Shown here in pieces: positions 33,913 through 46,800 of a stretch of DNA of 64,000 bases (position 1 is its first letter; each line of letters opens with the position of its first letter). The stretch lies in the NCBI RefSeq assembly GCF_000526215.1, contig NZ_JAFQ01000004.1, forward strand, positions 6,386,001 to 6,450,000, given 5' to 3'. The stretch is from Nocardia sp. BMG51109 (GTDB lineage: Bacteria > Actinomycetota > Actinomycetes > Mycobacteriales > Mycobacteriaceae). Under the pieces are notes generated by a model. It saw nothing but the letters and a program-made list of their open reading frames with translations, was not told the origin of the DNA and did not search any database. The translations under genes and the position numbers were made by a program.

Positions 33913-35508
33913 GTGAGTACCCAGTTGCTGGTCGGCGGTCGCATCTACAGTTCCAGTTCCCCCGACGCGACGGCGATGGCGGTGACCGACGGAACCGTGG
34001 TGTGGCTGGGTGCCGATCGGCCGGGGCGGGCGCTGCACCCCGACGCCGAGATCATCGCGCTGGACGGGGCGTTCGTGGCTCCGGCGTTCGTGGATCCGCA
34101 TGTGCACGTGACCGCGCTGGGCCTGCAGCTGACCGGACTGGACCTGTCGCGGTCCACCTCGCTGGCGCACTGCCTGGAGCTGGTGCGCGACTTCGCCCTG
34201 GCCCATCCCGGCGCGGTCCTCGGCGACGGCTGGGACGAGACCCGGTGGCCGGAGGGCCGACCGCCGACCGTCGAGGAGATCGATGCGGCGGCCGGCCCGG
34301 GACGTGCGGTGTATCTCGTTCGGGTGGACGCGCATTCGGCGGTGGCGTCCTCGGCGCTGCTGGACTCCGTGCCGGAGGCGCGCGCGGCGGCCGGATTCAC
34401 CCCGGGCGAACCGCTGCGCGCCGAAGCCCACCATCTGGTCCGCGCCGCCGCGCTGAACGGATTGGACCGCACCCAGCGCGACCGCGCCCGCCGCGCCGCG
34501 CTGGACCATGCGGCGGCGACAGGCGTTGTCGCCGTGCACGAATGCGCCGGGCCACAGATCTCCGGCCGGGCCGACGTGACCGAACTGCTCGAATTCGCGC
34601 ACGGGGTGGAGGTGCGCGCCTACTGGGGCGAGGCGGTGCGCAGCGCGGACGAAGCCCGCTGCCTGATCGAGGAACTCGGCGTGCACGGCCTCGCGGGCGA
34701 CCTGTTCGCGGACGGGTCGATCGGTTCGCACACCGCCGCGCTGCGCGCCCCGTACACCGACGGCACCGGCACCGGCGTCGGCTATCTCGACGCCGACACC
34801 GTCGCGGCCCACGTGCGCGCCTGCACCGAGGCCGGGATCCAGGCGGGTTTCCACGCCATCGGCGACGCCGCGCTCGACGCCGTGGCCGGCGGATTCTCCC
34901 GCGTCGCCGCCGACCTCGGCCGGCCGGCGGTCGCGGCGTGCGGGCACCGTGTCGAGCACGCCGAACTGATCGACGCCGAGCAGATCTCGGTCCTGGCCGC
35001 CTGCGGCGTGATCGCCAGCGTGCAACCGGGATTCGACGCCGAATGGGGCGGGCCGGACGGCATGTACGCGACCCGCCTGGGCGCCGGCCGTGCCGCCGCC
35101 CTGAACCCGTTCTCCGCGATGGCCGCGGCCGGCGTCTCCCTGGCGATCGGCTCCGACGCGCCGGTCACGGCCCTGAACCCGTGGGAGGCCGTGCGCGCGG
35201 CCGCCCACCACCGGACACCCGGGCACGGGATCTCGCCGCGGGCCGCGTTCGCCGCGGCGACCCGCGGCGCCTGGCGTGCCGGTGGCGTCCGCGACGGCAT
35301 CGCCGGAACCCTTGTCCCCGGCGCGCCCGCCTCGTACGCGGTATGGGACGCCGCCGATCTGGTGGTCGCGGCGGCCTCGGATTCGGTCCAGCGCTGGTCC
35401 ACGGATCCGCGCTCGCGCGTGCCCGGCCTGCCCCCGCTCGACCCCGGCACCGCTCCGCCCCGCTGCCTGCGCACCGTGCGCCGGGGCACCACCCTCTACG
35501 AGGCGTGA
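33913..35508 (+). CDS. Metal-dependent amidohydrolase (YtcJ-like)
   Basis: A 531-residue amidohydrolase-superfamily enzyme. It has the N-terminal metal site FVDPHVHVTALG, the lid region LGDGWDETRWPEGRPPT, FADGSIGSHTAALRAPY, HAIGDAALDAV and RVEHAELID (His), and the C-terminal Asp in AIGSDAPV. The LGDGWDxxRWxxxxxPT and DGSIGSHTA motifs are typical of the YtcJ/NfdA group (N-substituted formamide deformylases and related enzymes). The true substrate is unknown. GTG start. Confidence 0.88.
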   Translation: MSTQLLVGGRIYSSSSPDATAMAVTDGTVVWLGADRPGRALHPDAEIIALDGAFVAPAFVDPHVHVTALGLQLTGLDLSRSTSLAHCLELVRDFALAHPGAVLGDGWDETRWPEGRPPTVEEIDAAAGPGRAVYLVRVDAHSAVASSALLDSVPEARAAAGFTPGEPLRAEAHHLVRAAALNGLDRTQRDRARRAALDHAAATGVVAVHECAGPQISGRADVTELLEFAHGVEVRAYWGEAVRSADEARCLIEELGVHGLAGDLFADGSIGSHTAALRAPYTDGTGTGVGYLDADTVAAHVRACTEAGIQAGFHAIGDAALDAVAGGFSRVAADLGRPAVAACGHRVEHAELIDAEQISVLAACGVIASVQPGFDAEWGGPDGMYATRLGAGRAAALNPFSAMAAAGVSLAIGSDAPVTALNPWEAVRAAAHHRTPGHGISPRAAFAAATRGAWRAGGVRDGIAGTLVPGAPASYAVWDAADLVVAAASDSVQRWSTDPRSRVPGLPPLDPGTAPPRCLRTVRRGTTLYEA

Positions 35509-35617
35509 ATCGCGATGACCCGTGCGCGCCGCCGCCGTACCGCGACCTCGATTCGACCGGGGTCCCCGTGTGCCCGCCCATCGTCGTCCGGCATGCCCGT
35601 GGGGGAGGCCGGCGACG

Positions 35618-37378
35618 ATGAATGAGGAAGCCTCGCCCCGGCGTTCGGGCCACGCCACGGCGGCCGGTGCGGACGCCCGGCGCGATGATGCGGCCGGGAT
35701 CCGGCCGGCGGATCCGGCCGCGGCACCCGGTCCACGGGACACGACCGGTGCGGGCCGTCCGGCCGCAGAGGGTGGCGTGGCCTCTCGTATCCGCGGTCTG
35801 GCGGAGCGATATCCCGGATGGTGCCGGTTCGTCGGCGCCGTCGTCGCGGGCCTGCTGATCTACGCGAGTTTCCCGCCGCGCACCTGCTGGTACCTCGCGC
35901 CGCTGGGAATCGCGGTGCTGACCCTGGTAACGCGCGGAAACGGCAGGCTGCGCAGCGGTTTCGGGTACGGAGTCGTCGCGGGGCTGGCGATGTTCGTGCC
36001 GCTGCTGCCGTGGACCGGAATCTACGTCGGCCCGGTGCCGTGGCTGGCGCTCTCGGCGGCGTGCGCGGTGTACGTCGGCCTGTTCGGGCTGCTGACGCGG
36101 CTGGTCGGCGGGGCGCCCGGCTGGCCGCTGTGGGTGGCGGCGATGTGGACGCTCACCGAATGGGGCCGATCCAGCTTCCCGTTCGGCGGGTTCCCGTGGG
36201 GGAGACTGGCATTCGGGCAGGCCGACGGCTGGTATCTGCCGATCGCGGCGATCGCCGGCGCGCCCGGCGTGAGTTTCGCGGTGGCGCTGACCGGCACCGC
36301 GCTGGCGGCCCTGCTGCTACGCCTCGGTGACCGGCGAACCCGCAGGTGGCTACCCGGGATTATCGCTGTCGCAAGCCTTGTGGCTATCATTCCGGGTACC
36401 GGAGTGATCCTCCGGACCACGCTGCCCGCCCCGGACGACGGTGACCGGCCGATCACGGTTGCCGCGATCCAGGGCAGCGTGCCGCGGCTGGGCCTGGACT
36501 TCAACGCCCAGCGCCGCGCCGTCCTCGACAATCACGTCCGCCGCACCGAGGAACTGGCCCGGGAGGTCGCGGCCGGGCGGGCCGCCCAGCCGGATGTCGT
36601 GATCTGGCCGGAGAATTCGTCCGATATCGATCCGCTGCGCAATGCCGACGCCGCCGAGGAGATCGGCGCGGCGTCGGCCGCGGTGCACGCGCCGATCCTG
36701 GTCGGCGCGGTGCTGGTGAACTCCGATCGCACCACCACGAACTCGGTGATCGTCTGGAACGGCACCGCCGGACCGGGGGAGCGGCACGACAAGAAGATCA
36801 TCCAGCCGTTCGGCGAGTACCTGCCGATGCGCGGATTCTTCCGGCATTTCTCGCAATACGCCGACCGCGCAGGCTACTTCGTGCCCGGCCGGGGCGACGG
36901 CGTGGTGCACGTGCGGCCGGCGGGCGGCGGCCCGGAGATCGGGATCGGCGTCGCCACCTGCTGGGAGGTGGCGTTCGATCGTGCCTTCGAGGATTCGCTG
37001 CGTGCCGGTGCGCAGCTGCTGACCGTGCCGACCAACAACGCCACGTTCGGCGACAGCGAGATGACCTACCAGCAGCTGGCGATGTCGCGGGTGCGGGCCG
37101 TGGAACACGGGCGCGCCCTGGTGGTGGCCGCGACCAGCGGGGTCAGCGCGATCCTCACCGCCGACGGCGCCGTCGCCGAGCAGACGCCGAAATTCGTTCC
37201 GGCCGCGCTGGAGACGACGGTGCCGCTGCGCGGTGAGACGACGCTCGCGACCCGGCTGGGCCCGCTGCCGGAGCGAGCCGTCTGTGTTCTCGCCGCGGCC
37301 GTCATCGTCGCGGTGGCTATCCGGCGGCGAACCCGTCGGTCGGGGACATCGGCCGATCCGGGTGCCGCCGGCGGGTGA
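35618..37378 (+). CDS. lnt: Apolipoprotein N-acyltransferase
   Basis: A 586-residue membrane enzyme that puts the third acyl chain on the N-terminal cysteine of lipoproteins. An Arg/Ala-rich N terminus (about 60 residues) is followed by six to seven membrane helices (ASFPPRTCWYLAPLGIAVL, SSFPFGGFPWGRLAFGQ) and a nitrilase-like domain. Its triad is Glu332 (WPENSSD), Lys392 or Lys393 (HDKKIIQPFGEYLP) and Cys448 (VATCWEVAFD). ATG 35618 follows GGGGGAGG. In M. tuberculosis the equivalent, Rv2051c, is fused to polyprenol-phosphate-mannose synthase (Ppm1). Here the protein ends after the last helix with no Ppm1 domain, and no separate ppm1 gene follows. Confidence 0.92.
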   Translation: MNEEASPRRSGHATAAGADARRDDAAGIRPADPAAAPGPRDTTGAGRPAAEGGVASRIRGLAERYPGWCRFVGAVVAGLLIYASFPPRTCWYLAPLGIAVLTLVTRGNGRLRSGFGYGVVAGLAMFVPLLPWTGIYVGPVPWLALSAACAVYVGLFGLLTRLVGGAPGWPLWVAAMWTLTEWGRSSFPFGGFPWGRLAFGQADGWYLPIAAIAGAPGVSFAVALTGTALAALLLRLGDRRTRRWLPGIIAVASLVAIIPGTGVILRTTLPAPDDGDRPITVAAIQGSVPRLGLDFNAQRRAVLDNHVRRTEELAREVAAGRAAQPDVVIWPENSSDIDPLRNADAAEEIGAASAAVHAPILVGAVLVNSDRTTTNSVIVWNGTAGPGERHDKKIIQPFGEYLPMRGFFRHFSQYADRAGYFVPGRGDGVVHVRPAGGGPEIGIGVATCWEVAFDRAFEDSLRAGAQLLTVPTNNATFGDSEMTYQQLAMSRVRAVEHGRALVVAATSGVSAILTADGAVAEQTPKFVPAALETTVPLRGETTLATRLGPLPERAVCVLAAAVIVAVAIRRRTRRSGTSADPGAAGG

Positions 37379-37823
37379 GGGTCCGATCCGCCGCCGCGGC
37401 GGCGGTCCGTGTGTGCAGGAGTCCCGTGCCCGTGCGTGCGGCCACGGGCGGCGGACCGGACGTCTCGATCGCGGGCGGGTAGCCGGTCCGCGCGGCACAG
37501 GGCCGTTCGACGCCACCGCGCGATGTTCGCCGAAACCCTGCGAAACCTGTTGTAGCCTCCTTGCGGTAGCGGCATTCAACTGCATTTCCGGTGTGATATC
37601 GGGCACTGCTGTGCGATTTGCGAGTCGGTAGCCAGCTAAAACCTCGCGCCGCCAACAGCGTTCGAAGTGAAACATCTCGAGATCGCTACCGATCCGCCCG
37701 ACTCGATGCTCCGAATCATAGAGCGTGGATCACGTCCTGCGGCGGACGCGTACGCGCGCCCGCCGCTGACTCGTTCTCGAGAGCTCGGGGAGTTGCGTCA
37801 ACAGCGGCAGAACGGAGTGATTG
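37379..37823. other. Leader region of the peptide synthetase operon
   Basis: This 445-base gap holds no gene. The stretch 37555-37680 is relatively AT-rich and is the most likely promoter area, but no clean -35/-10 pair stands out. Two CTCGAG-centred palindromes occur: ATCTCGAGAT at 37674-37683 and TCTCGAGA at 37775-37782. I looked for an IdeR/DmdR-type iron box (TTAGG...CCTAA) and found none. GGAG at 37814-37817 is the ribosome site for ATG 37824. Confidence 0.55.
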
Positions 37824-40800
37824 ATGAGGTCATTGGCCACCGACAGGGTCGACCGATGCACTTCCGGCGAATTCTCAGCGAAACCCTTCGATCTGTCACC
37901 CGCGCAGACCGCCATCTGGTATGCCCAGCGCATCCGGCCGGACATCCCGCTGACCGTCGCGCAGTATGTGGAGATCCGCGGCGACCTGGACGTCGGACGG
38001 CTGCTGTACGCGATCGAGCGGTTCGGTGCCGAGACCGAGGTCGGCCAGGTCCGGCTGACGGAGATCGACGGCGTGCCCCAGCAGATCGTCGATCCGGCGG
38101 GACGGCCCGGCTGGGCGCGCATAGATCTGCGCCATGAGTCCGATCCGCGGGCGGCCGCGCAGCGCTGGATGGACGAGCACGCCGCCGCCCCGCTCGACCT
38201 GGAACACGACCCGCTGACCACCAATGCCGTGCTGCGCACGGGTGATCACGACTACATCTGGTATTCGCGCGGCCACCACATCGTGATCGACGGCTACGGC
38301 GCCATGAACGCCCTGACCCGCACCGCGGAAATCTATACGGCCCTGGAGAATCGCGCCGAGCCGGTGACCTCCCGCGCCACCCCGCTGGCCGAGATCTACG
38401 CGGGCGAATCGACCTACCGTGACACCAGCCGTTTCGGTGCCGACCGCGAGTACTGGGCAGAGCAGCTGTCCGGCGTCGGCGCGCCGGTGAGCCTGGCCGG
38501 CAACGGAATCGGCGCCGCGATGCCCGACGGCGGGCGCCGCACCGCGGCCGCGGTACTGGACTCCGCGGCCACGGCCGAGCTGGCCGGCGCCACCGAGGCG
38601 TTCGGCGCCCAGCACTCCACGCTGTTCGTCGCCGCGCTGGCCTGCTACGTGCGCGCGGCCACGGGCAATTCCGATGTGGTGCTGAGCCTGCCGGTGTCCG
38701 CGCGCACCACCGTGGCGCTGCGGCGCTCGGCGGGCGTGGTGTCGAACGTGGTGCCGATCCGGATCCGGTTCGACGCCGCGACCACGGTGCGCGACGTGAT
38801 GAAGGCGGCCGAGCTGCAGATCACCGGCGCGCTGCGGCACCAGCGGTACCGGCACGACGACATCCGGCGCGACTGCGGCTACTCCCGCGACTCCCGGGGC
38901 TTCTTCGGCCCGATGGTCAACATCATGCTGTTCCACAGCGAGTTGCGCTTCGGCAGCCTCACCGGCTCGCTGAACGTGCTGTCCACCGGCCCCGTCGAAG
39001 ATCTGTCGATCAACCTCTACAACGGCGCGGGCAACCGCATCCACATCGACTTCGAGGCCAATCCCCAGCTGTACACCGAGGCGGAGCTGGATCGCCACCA
39101 CGCCCGCTTCCTCGAATTCCTGCCCCGGCTGCTGACCGCCGGCCCGGACACCCCGGCCACCGCGGTGCCGGTGATCACCGAGGCCGAGCGCGATCTGGTG
39201 CTGCGCCAGTGGAATTCGACGGCGGTACCGCACGGGGGTGGCACGCTGGCCGGGATGTTCGCGGCGCGGGCCGCGCGGTGCCCGGGAGAGATCGCACTGG
39301 AATTCGACGGCGAGACGCTGACCTACGCCGAACTGCACGAGCGCGCCGCGCGGCTGGCGCGCCTGCTGATCGCGCGCGGCGCCGGCCCGGACACGGTGGT
39401 CGGGCTGGCGATCCGGCGCAGTCTCGACCTGCTGATCGGCATGTACGCGATCGTGCAGGCCGGCGCCGCGTACCTGCCGATCGATCCGGAACATCCGGCC
39501 GATCGCATCGGGCATGTTCTCGCACAGGCGCGCCCGCTGTGCGTACTCACCACCGCCCGCGACGGATCGGATCTTCCGCCGGATGCGGAGCGGCTCGACA
39601 TCGACGCGGCCGACCTGTCCGGATTCTCCGCCGAACCGCTCACCGACGCCGACCGGCGCGCGCCCCTGCGGCCCGGCCACCTGGCCTACGTGCTGTTCAC
39701 CTCCGGCTCCACCGGCCGGCCCAAGGGCGTCGGCATCTCGCATGCCGCGATCGTCAACCGGCTGCGCTGGATGCAGCACGAGTACCCGCTCGACCCCGCC
39801 GACGTCGTCCTGCAGAAGACGCCCGCGACGTTCGACGTCTCGGTCTGGGAATTCTTCTGGCCCTTGCAGATCGGCGCGCGGCTGCTGATCGCCGCCCCCG
39901 ACGGCCACCGCGACCCGGCCTACCTGGCCGCGCTGATCGCCGAGAAGGGCGTCACCACGGCGCATTTCGTGCCGTCGATGCTGTCGGTGTTCGTCACCGA
40001 GACCGAGGTGCGCGGCTGCACCGGACTGCGCCGGGTGTTCTGCAGCGGTGAGGCGCTGCCCGCCGCCGTGGTGCGCGATTTCCATGCGGCGCTGGGCGAT
40101 CGGGCGCCGGCGCTGCACAACCTCTACGGGCCCACCGAGGCGGCCGTCGACGTGACGGCCTGGCGGTGCGCACCGGCGGAGGCGACCGTGCCGATCGGCG
40201 CACCGGTGTGGAACACCCGGACCTATGTGCTCGACGAGCGGCTGCGTCCCGTACCGCCCGGCGTGGCCGGCGAGCTGTACCTGGCGGGTGTGCAGCTGGC
40301 GCGCGGGTACGTGGATCGCCCGGGCCTGAGCGCCGAACGATTCGTGGCCGATCCGTTCGCGGCCGATGCGGCCGCGCCGGGCCGGATGTACCGCACCGGC
40401 GATCTGGTGCGCTGGCGCGCCGAGGGCGACACCGGCGTGCTGGAATATCTGGGCCGCAGCGACTTCCAGGTCAAGATCCGCGGCCTGCGCATCGAACTCG
40501 GCGAGATCGAGGCGGCGCTGCTGGCCGACGCGCGGGTCGCGCGTGCGGTCTGCGTGGCGCACACCGCACCCGGCGGTGACGAGTTGGCCGCGTACGCGGT
40601 GGCGGCCCCCGGCGCCGCGATCGACACCGGCGAGTTGCTCGACGGCCTGCGCCGCACGCTGCCCGGGTATATGGCGCCCGCGCACGTGATCGCGCTGGAC
40701 GAGCTGCCGCTGAGCCCGAACGGCAAGGTGGACCGAAAGGCCTTGCCCGCACCGCAATCCGGGCCGGACCGCGGCACGCGGTCCGTCACGGGGCCGCGCA

Positions 40801-43800
40801 CGGAGGTGGAGCGGCGGCTGGCGGGCATCTTCGGCGACGTGCTCGGCCGCGCCGATATCGGCGTCGGCGACAGCTTCTTCGACCTCGGCGGCAATTCCCT
40901 GTCCGCGGCCCGGGTGGTGGCCCGGGTGAACGGCGCCCTCGGCGCCGCGCTGACCATCCGGGACCTGTTCGAGTCGGCGACCGTGGCCGCCCTGGCCGCC
41001 CGGTTCGACAGCCACGACCCGGACGACGCGTCCCCGAAACTCGTTGCCGCGCAACGCCCCGCGCGGATCCCGCTGTCGCTGGCGCAGCAGCGGCTGTGGA
41101 TCCTGAACCGGGTCGGCGAACACGCCGCGGCGTACAACATGCCGCTGGCCGTCGAACTCACCGGCCCGCTGGATATCGCCGCCCTGCGCGCCGGGCTGGT
41201 CGACGTGCTGGAACGGCACGAGAGCCTGCGCACCACATTCCCGGATGCGCCGGCGGGGGGCCCGCACCGGCCGGCGGTATCCGGTCCCGGCGAGCCGGCG
41301 GTGGGCGAGACATCGCGGCCGAGCGCGCCGGCCTCCGCCGAAGCCGAGCCCGGCGCATCCCCCACGGTCCCTCGGCCCGAGTTCGTCCGGGGGCCGGTCC
41401 AGGTCGTGCATCCCGCCGCGGAGATCCCGCTCGCCCTGGACCCGATCGATGCCGACGGCGCCGACACGATGGCCCTGGCCGCCGAGTACGCCCGGTACGG
41501 CTTCGACCTGCGCAGCCAGGCCCCGATCCGGGTGGCGCTGTACGCCACCGGCCCGGACACCTATGTGTTCCTCGTGGTGCTGCACCACATCTGCGGCGAC
41601 GGCTGGTCGGTGCTGCCGCTGGCCCGCGACCTGATGGCGGCGGTCGCCGCCCGGGCCGCCGGGGCGGCGCCGCGGTGGACACCGTTGCCGGTGCAGTACG
41701 CCGATTTCGCGCTGTGGCAGCGCCAGGTACTGGGCGACGAGAACGATCCGGCCAGCCCGCTGTCCCGCCAGCTGGCGTACTGGCGCGCCGCACTGGCCGA
41801 TCTGCCGGACCAGCTGGACCTGCCGATGGACCGGCCACGGCCGCAGCGGCGCACCGCCGAGGGCGCGAGGGTCGAGTTCACCATTCCCGCCGCCACCCGG
41901 CGGGCGGTCACAGGACTGGCCGCCGACCGCGGCGTGAGCACCTTCATGGTGCTGCACGCGGCACTGGCCACGCTGCTGGCGCGGCTGTGCAACACCACCG
42001 ACATCCCGATCGGCACCCCGATCGCCGGCCGCTCGGACCCGGCACTCGACGAGCTGGTCGGCATGTTCGTCAACACGCTGGTGCTGCGCACGGCGGTCGA
42101 CCCGAGCGCGGGATTCGACCGCGTGCTGGACCGGGTGCGCGAGACGGATCTGGACGCTTTCGCCAACTCCGACGTCCCGTTCGAGCGGCTGGTCGAGGTG
42201 GTCAACCCGGCCCGCGACGCCGGCCGGCACCCGCTGTTCCAGGTGATGCTGTCCTACGAGAACACCCCCGAACTGCGCATCGATCTGCCCGGCGTCTCGG
42301 CCCGGGTACTGCCGATGGACGTCGGCGTGGCCAAGTTCGACCTGCAGCTGACGGTGCACGAGCCGACCGGCGAGGACGGCCCGCTGACCGCCGAATTCGG
42401 TTACGCCACCGATGTTTTCGACGAGGCGACGGTGAGCGCCATGGCACGGCGCTTCACCCGCCTGCTGACCGCCGCGGTAGCCGACCCGGGCATGCCGATC
42501 GGCGATCTGAACGTGCTGGACACCCGCGAGACCGGCAGGCTGGTGCCGATCCAGGGCGCGCCGGGGGTTCCGCCGATCACCCTGGCCCGGTTGTTCACCG
42601 AGACCGCCGAGCGGCTGCCCGACGCGGTCGCGGTCCGCAGCCTCGGCCGGGACACCACCTATCGCGAACTGGACGAGGCGTCGAATCGCCTGGCCCGCGT
42701 GCTGATCGAGCACGGCGCCGGACCCGAGGTGGTGGTGGCGATCGCGCTGCCGCGCGGGCTCGACTCGATCACCGCGATCTGGGCCGTCGCCAAGACGGGC
42801 GCGGCCTACGTGCCGGTCGACCCGGACTATCCGGCCGACCGGATCGCGCACATGCTCGCCGACTCCGGCGCGATGCTGGGATTGACCGACGCGACATGCC
42901 GTGCGGCCATGCCGGATTGGCCGGGCCGCCGCGGCCGGCACCGCAAGCAGGACGTCGACTGGCTGCTGCTCGGCTCGGCGGAGCTGGAAGCGGCGGTCGC
43001 GCGTTTCCCGGGCACCGCCGTCACCGACGCCGACCGCCACCACCCGCTGCGCGTCGCGCACCCGGCCTACCTGATCTACACCTCCGGATCGACGGGCACA
43101 CCGAAGGCGGTAGTGGTCACACACGCCGGGCTGGCCTCGCTCGCGCACGAGCAGATGCATCTGTTCGGCGTCACCGATGCGGCACGCACCCTGCATTTCT
43201 CGTCGCCGTCGTTCGACGCCTCGGTGCTGGAGCTGCTACTCGGATTCGCCGCCGGCGCCACCCTCGTGATCGCACCCGCGGGCCTCTACGGCGGCGCCGA
43301 ACTGGCGGAACTGCTGCGCACCGAACGGGTGACACACGCCTTCGTCACGCCGGCCGCCCTGGCCACCGTGCCGCCGGAGGGGCTCGACGAGCTGGAGGCG
43401 ATCATCGTCGGCGGCGACGCCTGCCCCGACGAACTGGTGCGGGCGTGGGCCGGAGGCGATGACGGCACGCGCGGGTCGTCCGCGGCGGCGCGAGCCGCCG
43501 GCTCCGGGGCCGCCGCGCGCGCCGCGACCGGGCGCCGCATGCACAACATGTACGGCCCGTCGGAGGGGACGGTCGCCGCCACGGCGACCGGCCCGATGGT
43601 CGCGGGTGAGCCGGTGCCGATCGGCCTGCCGGTGCGCGGCATGCGGCTGTTCGTCCTCGATGGCCGGCTGCGCCCGGTGCCGCCCGGCGTTCCGGGCGAG
43701 CTGTATCTGTCCGGGCCCGGACTGGCGCGCGGCTATCTGGGCCGCCGGGGACTGACCGCGCTGCGGTTCCCCGCCAATCCGCACGGCCGCCGCGGCGAGC

Positions 43801-46800
43801 GCATGTACCGCACCGGCGATCTGGTGGTGGCGGAAGCGGGCGGGCGGCTGCGCTTCCTCGGCCGCGCCGACGATCAGGTGAAGATCCGCGGCTTCCGGAT
43901 CGAGCTGCGCGAGATCGACCATGTGCTGCGCGAGCATCCGGGCGTCCGGTTCGCTCTGACCGTCGTGCACCACGCCGAGGACGGAAACGCCCGGCTCGCT
44001 TCGTATCTCACCGCCGACACCGAGACCGGGATCGATACGGTCGCGGTGCTGGCGACCGCCCGGCAGCGGCTGCCCGGCTACATGGTGCCGGCCGCGATCA
44101 CGGTGCTCGACGAGGTGCCGATCGGCCCGTCCGGCAAGCTCGACCGCAAGTCGCTGCCGGAACCGGAATTCGGTGTCGCGGGCCCGTCCCGGGCGCCCGA
44201 ATCCGGCCTCGAGCAGCAGGTCGCCGAGGTGTTCGCCGCGGTGCTGGGCCATCCGGTCCCGGGTGCGGAGGACAGCTTCTTCGACGCGGGCGGCAACTCC
44301 CTGCTCGCCACCCGTCTCACCGCCGCGCTGCATGCCGAGTTCGGCGCCGAACTCCCGGTGCGCGAGATCTTCGAGGCGCCGACCGTGGCCGGTGTGGCCG
44401 CGCGCCTGGCACAGACACCCCGGACCCGCCGGGTGCCGTTGATCGCACCCGACCCGCGCCCGCAACGCCTTCCGCTGTCGCTGCCGCAGCAGCGCGTGTG
44501 GTTCCTGAACCGGTACGCGCCCGAATCCAGCGCCTACAACATCGCGTTCGCACTCCGGATCGAGGGCGACCCCGACGTCGGCGCGCTGCGCGCCGCGCTC
44601 GGCGACCTGGTCGCGCGGCACGAGGTGCTGCGCACCGTGTACCCCGAGGACGAGAACGGCGCCTACCAGCGGGTGCTGGATATCGACCACTGCCCGCCGC
44701 TGGTGCCGGAGCCGATCGACACGGACGCGGAGGGAGCCCGGGCGGCGCTGCGCAAGCTGGCGCGGCGCGGCTTCGACCTGACCCGCGACACTCCGCTGCG
44801 AACGACGTTGCTGCGCACCGGTTCACGCCGGCATCTGCTCGGCGTCGTCCTGCACCACATCGCCGCCGACGGCTGGTCGCTGGCCCCGCTGACGCGGGAT
44901 CTGGCGGTCGCCTACGCGGCTCGTCAGGGCGGGGCCGCGCCGGCCTGGACGCCGCTGCCGATCCAGTACGCCGATTTCGGCCTGTGGCAACGCGCATGCC
45001 TCGGCGACGTCTCCGATCCGGCCAGCCCCGCCGCCGCCCAGCTGCGGTTCTGGCGCGAGACGCTGGCCGAGCTGCCCGACGAACTGCCGCTGCCCTACGA
45101 CCGGCCGCGGCCGGAACGGCCCACCCAGCGCGCCGGCACCGCCGCCGTCGAGGTGTCCGCGGAGCTGCAGCGGGGCCTGGAGGCGCTGGCCCGCGCCCAG
45201 GGCGTGAGCCTGTTCATGGTGCTGCGCTCGGCGCTGGCGGTGCTGCTGCGCATCGTCACCGGCGGCCGCGACGTCGTCGTCGGCACCCCGGTCGCCGGGC
45301 GCACCGACACCCGGCTCGACGATCTGGTCGGCATGTTCGTCAACACCCTGATGCTGCGCTCGGACGTGGACCCCGACCGCGTCTTCACCGAACAGCTACA
45401 GCTCGACCGCGACGGCGAGCTGGCCGCGATGGGGCACGCCGAGCTGCCCTTCGAGCGCATCGTGCAGGAACTGTCGCGCACCGATCACACCACCCCGGCA
45501 CAGGGCGGCCGGTCGGCGGCCGGTGCCGTCGCGCGCCCGCTGCTGCAGGTGGCGCTGACCGTCGAGGACACGCCGGCGCCGCCGCTGGAGCTGCCCGGTG
45601 TGCGGCTGCGTGCCGAGGAACTCGATATCGCGACCGCCAAGTTCGATCTGGAACTGCGCGTCCTGCCGGGCGAGGAGACCGGCCGGCGCTTCGAATTCGT
45701 CTATGCCGCCGAGCTTTTCGATGCCGAAACGGTGGCCACCCTGGCCGACCGGCTGGGCCTGGTGCTGTCCGCCGTCGTCGCCGATCCGCGGGTGCGGGTG
45801 CGCGATATCGACGCCCGCACGGCCGCCGAGCGCACCTTCCTCGCCCCGGCGTACGGCCCGCCGCCCACCCCGCAGTGCAGCCTGGCGAACTACTTCACCG
45901 CGACCGCGCACCTGCATCCGGAGCGCGTCGCGCTGCGCTCCGGCGACACCGAACTCACCTATGCCGAGGCGCACGAGTATTCGAACCGGCTGGCGCGGGT
46001 GCTGATCCGCCGCGGCCTCGGCGCGGGCGACCGGGTGGCGATGGGCCTGACCCGCTCGCTCGAATCGGTGCTGACGATGCTGGCCGTGGCCAAGTCGGGC
46101 GCGGCGTTCGTTCCCGTCGACCCGAACTATCCGACCGACCGGGTGCGGCACATGCTCACCGATGCGGACTGCCGGACCGGCATCACGCTGTCCGAGCACC
46201 GGGACCGACTGCGGCAGGCGGCGGTCGACGGCCGCGACACCCGCTGGCTGCTGCTCGACGATCCGGACCTCGCGGCCGAGATCGAGAGCCTGGACGAGAC
46301 CACGGTCACCGATGCCGACCGGATCCGCACCGTCTGGACCACCGATCTGGCTTACCTGGTCTACACCTCCGGCTCCACCGGCAAGCCCAAGGGCGTGGCC
46401 GTCACGCACGCCGGCCTGTCCAACTTCGCCGACGAGATCCGCGACCGGATGCGCGTCGAACGCGACTCGCGCACACTGCATTTCGCGACGCCGAGCTTCG
46501 ACGCGGCGATCTTCGATCTGCTGCTGGCCGTCGGTGCGGGCGCCACCATGATCATCTGCCCGGCCGGCGTGTACGGCGGCGACGAGCTGGCCGAGCTCAT
46601 GGACCGCGAACGGGTCAGCCACACCTTCATGACCCCCGCCGCACTGGCCACCATCGATCACGAGCGCTGGCCGCTGCCGCACCTGACGGCACTGATGGCC
46701 GGCGGCGAGGCGCTGGGCGCCGAACTGGTGTCGCGGTGGGGCCCCGGCCGGATGCTGTTCAACGGCTACGGCCCCACCGAGACGACCGTGGTGATCACGA

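Noticed and set aside
37379..37823. Iron-regulator box
   Set aside because: No TTAGG...CCTAA dyad is present; the CTCGAG palindromes do not resemble it.
37896..43196. 1,766-codon open frame antisense to the peptide synthetase
   Set aside because: It is a shadow of the synthetase; low-complexity Arg/Gln/Gly composition and no recognisable domain.
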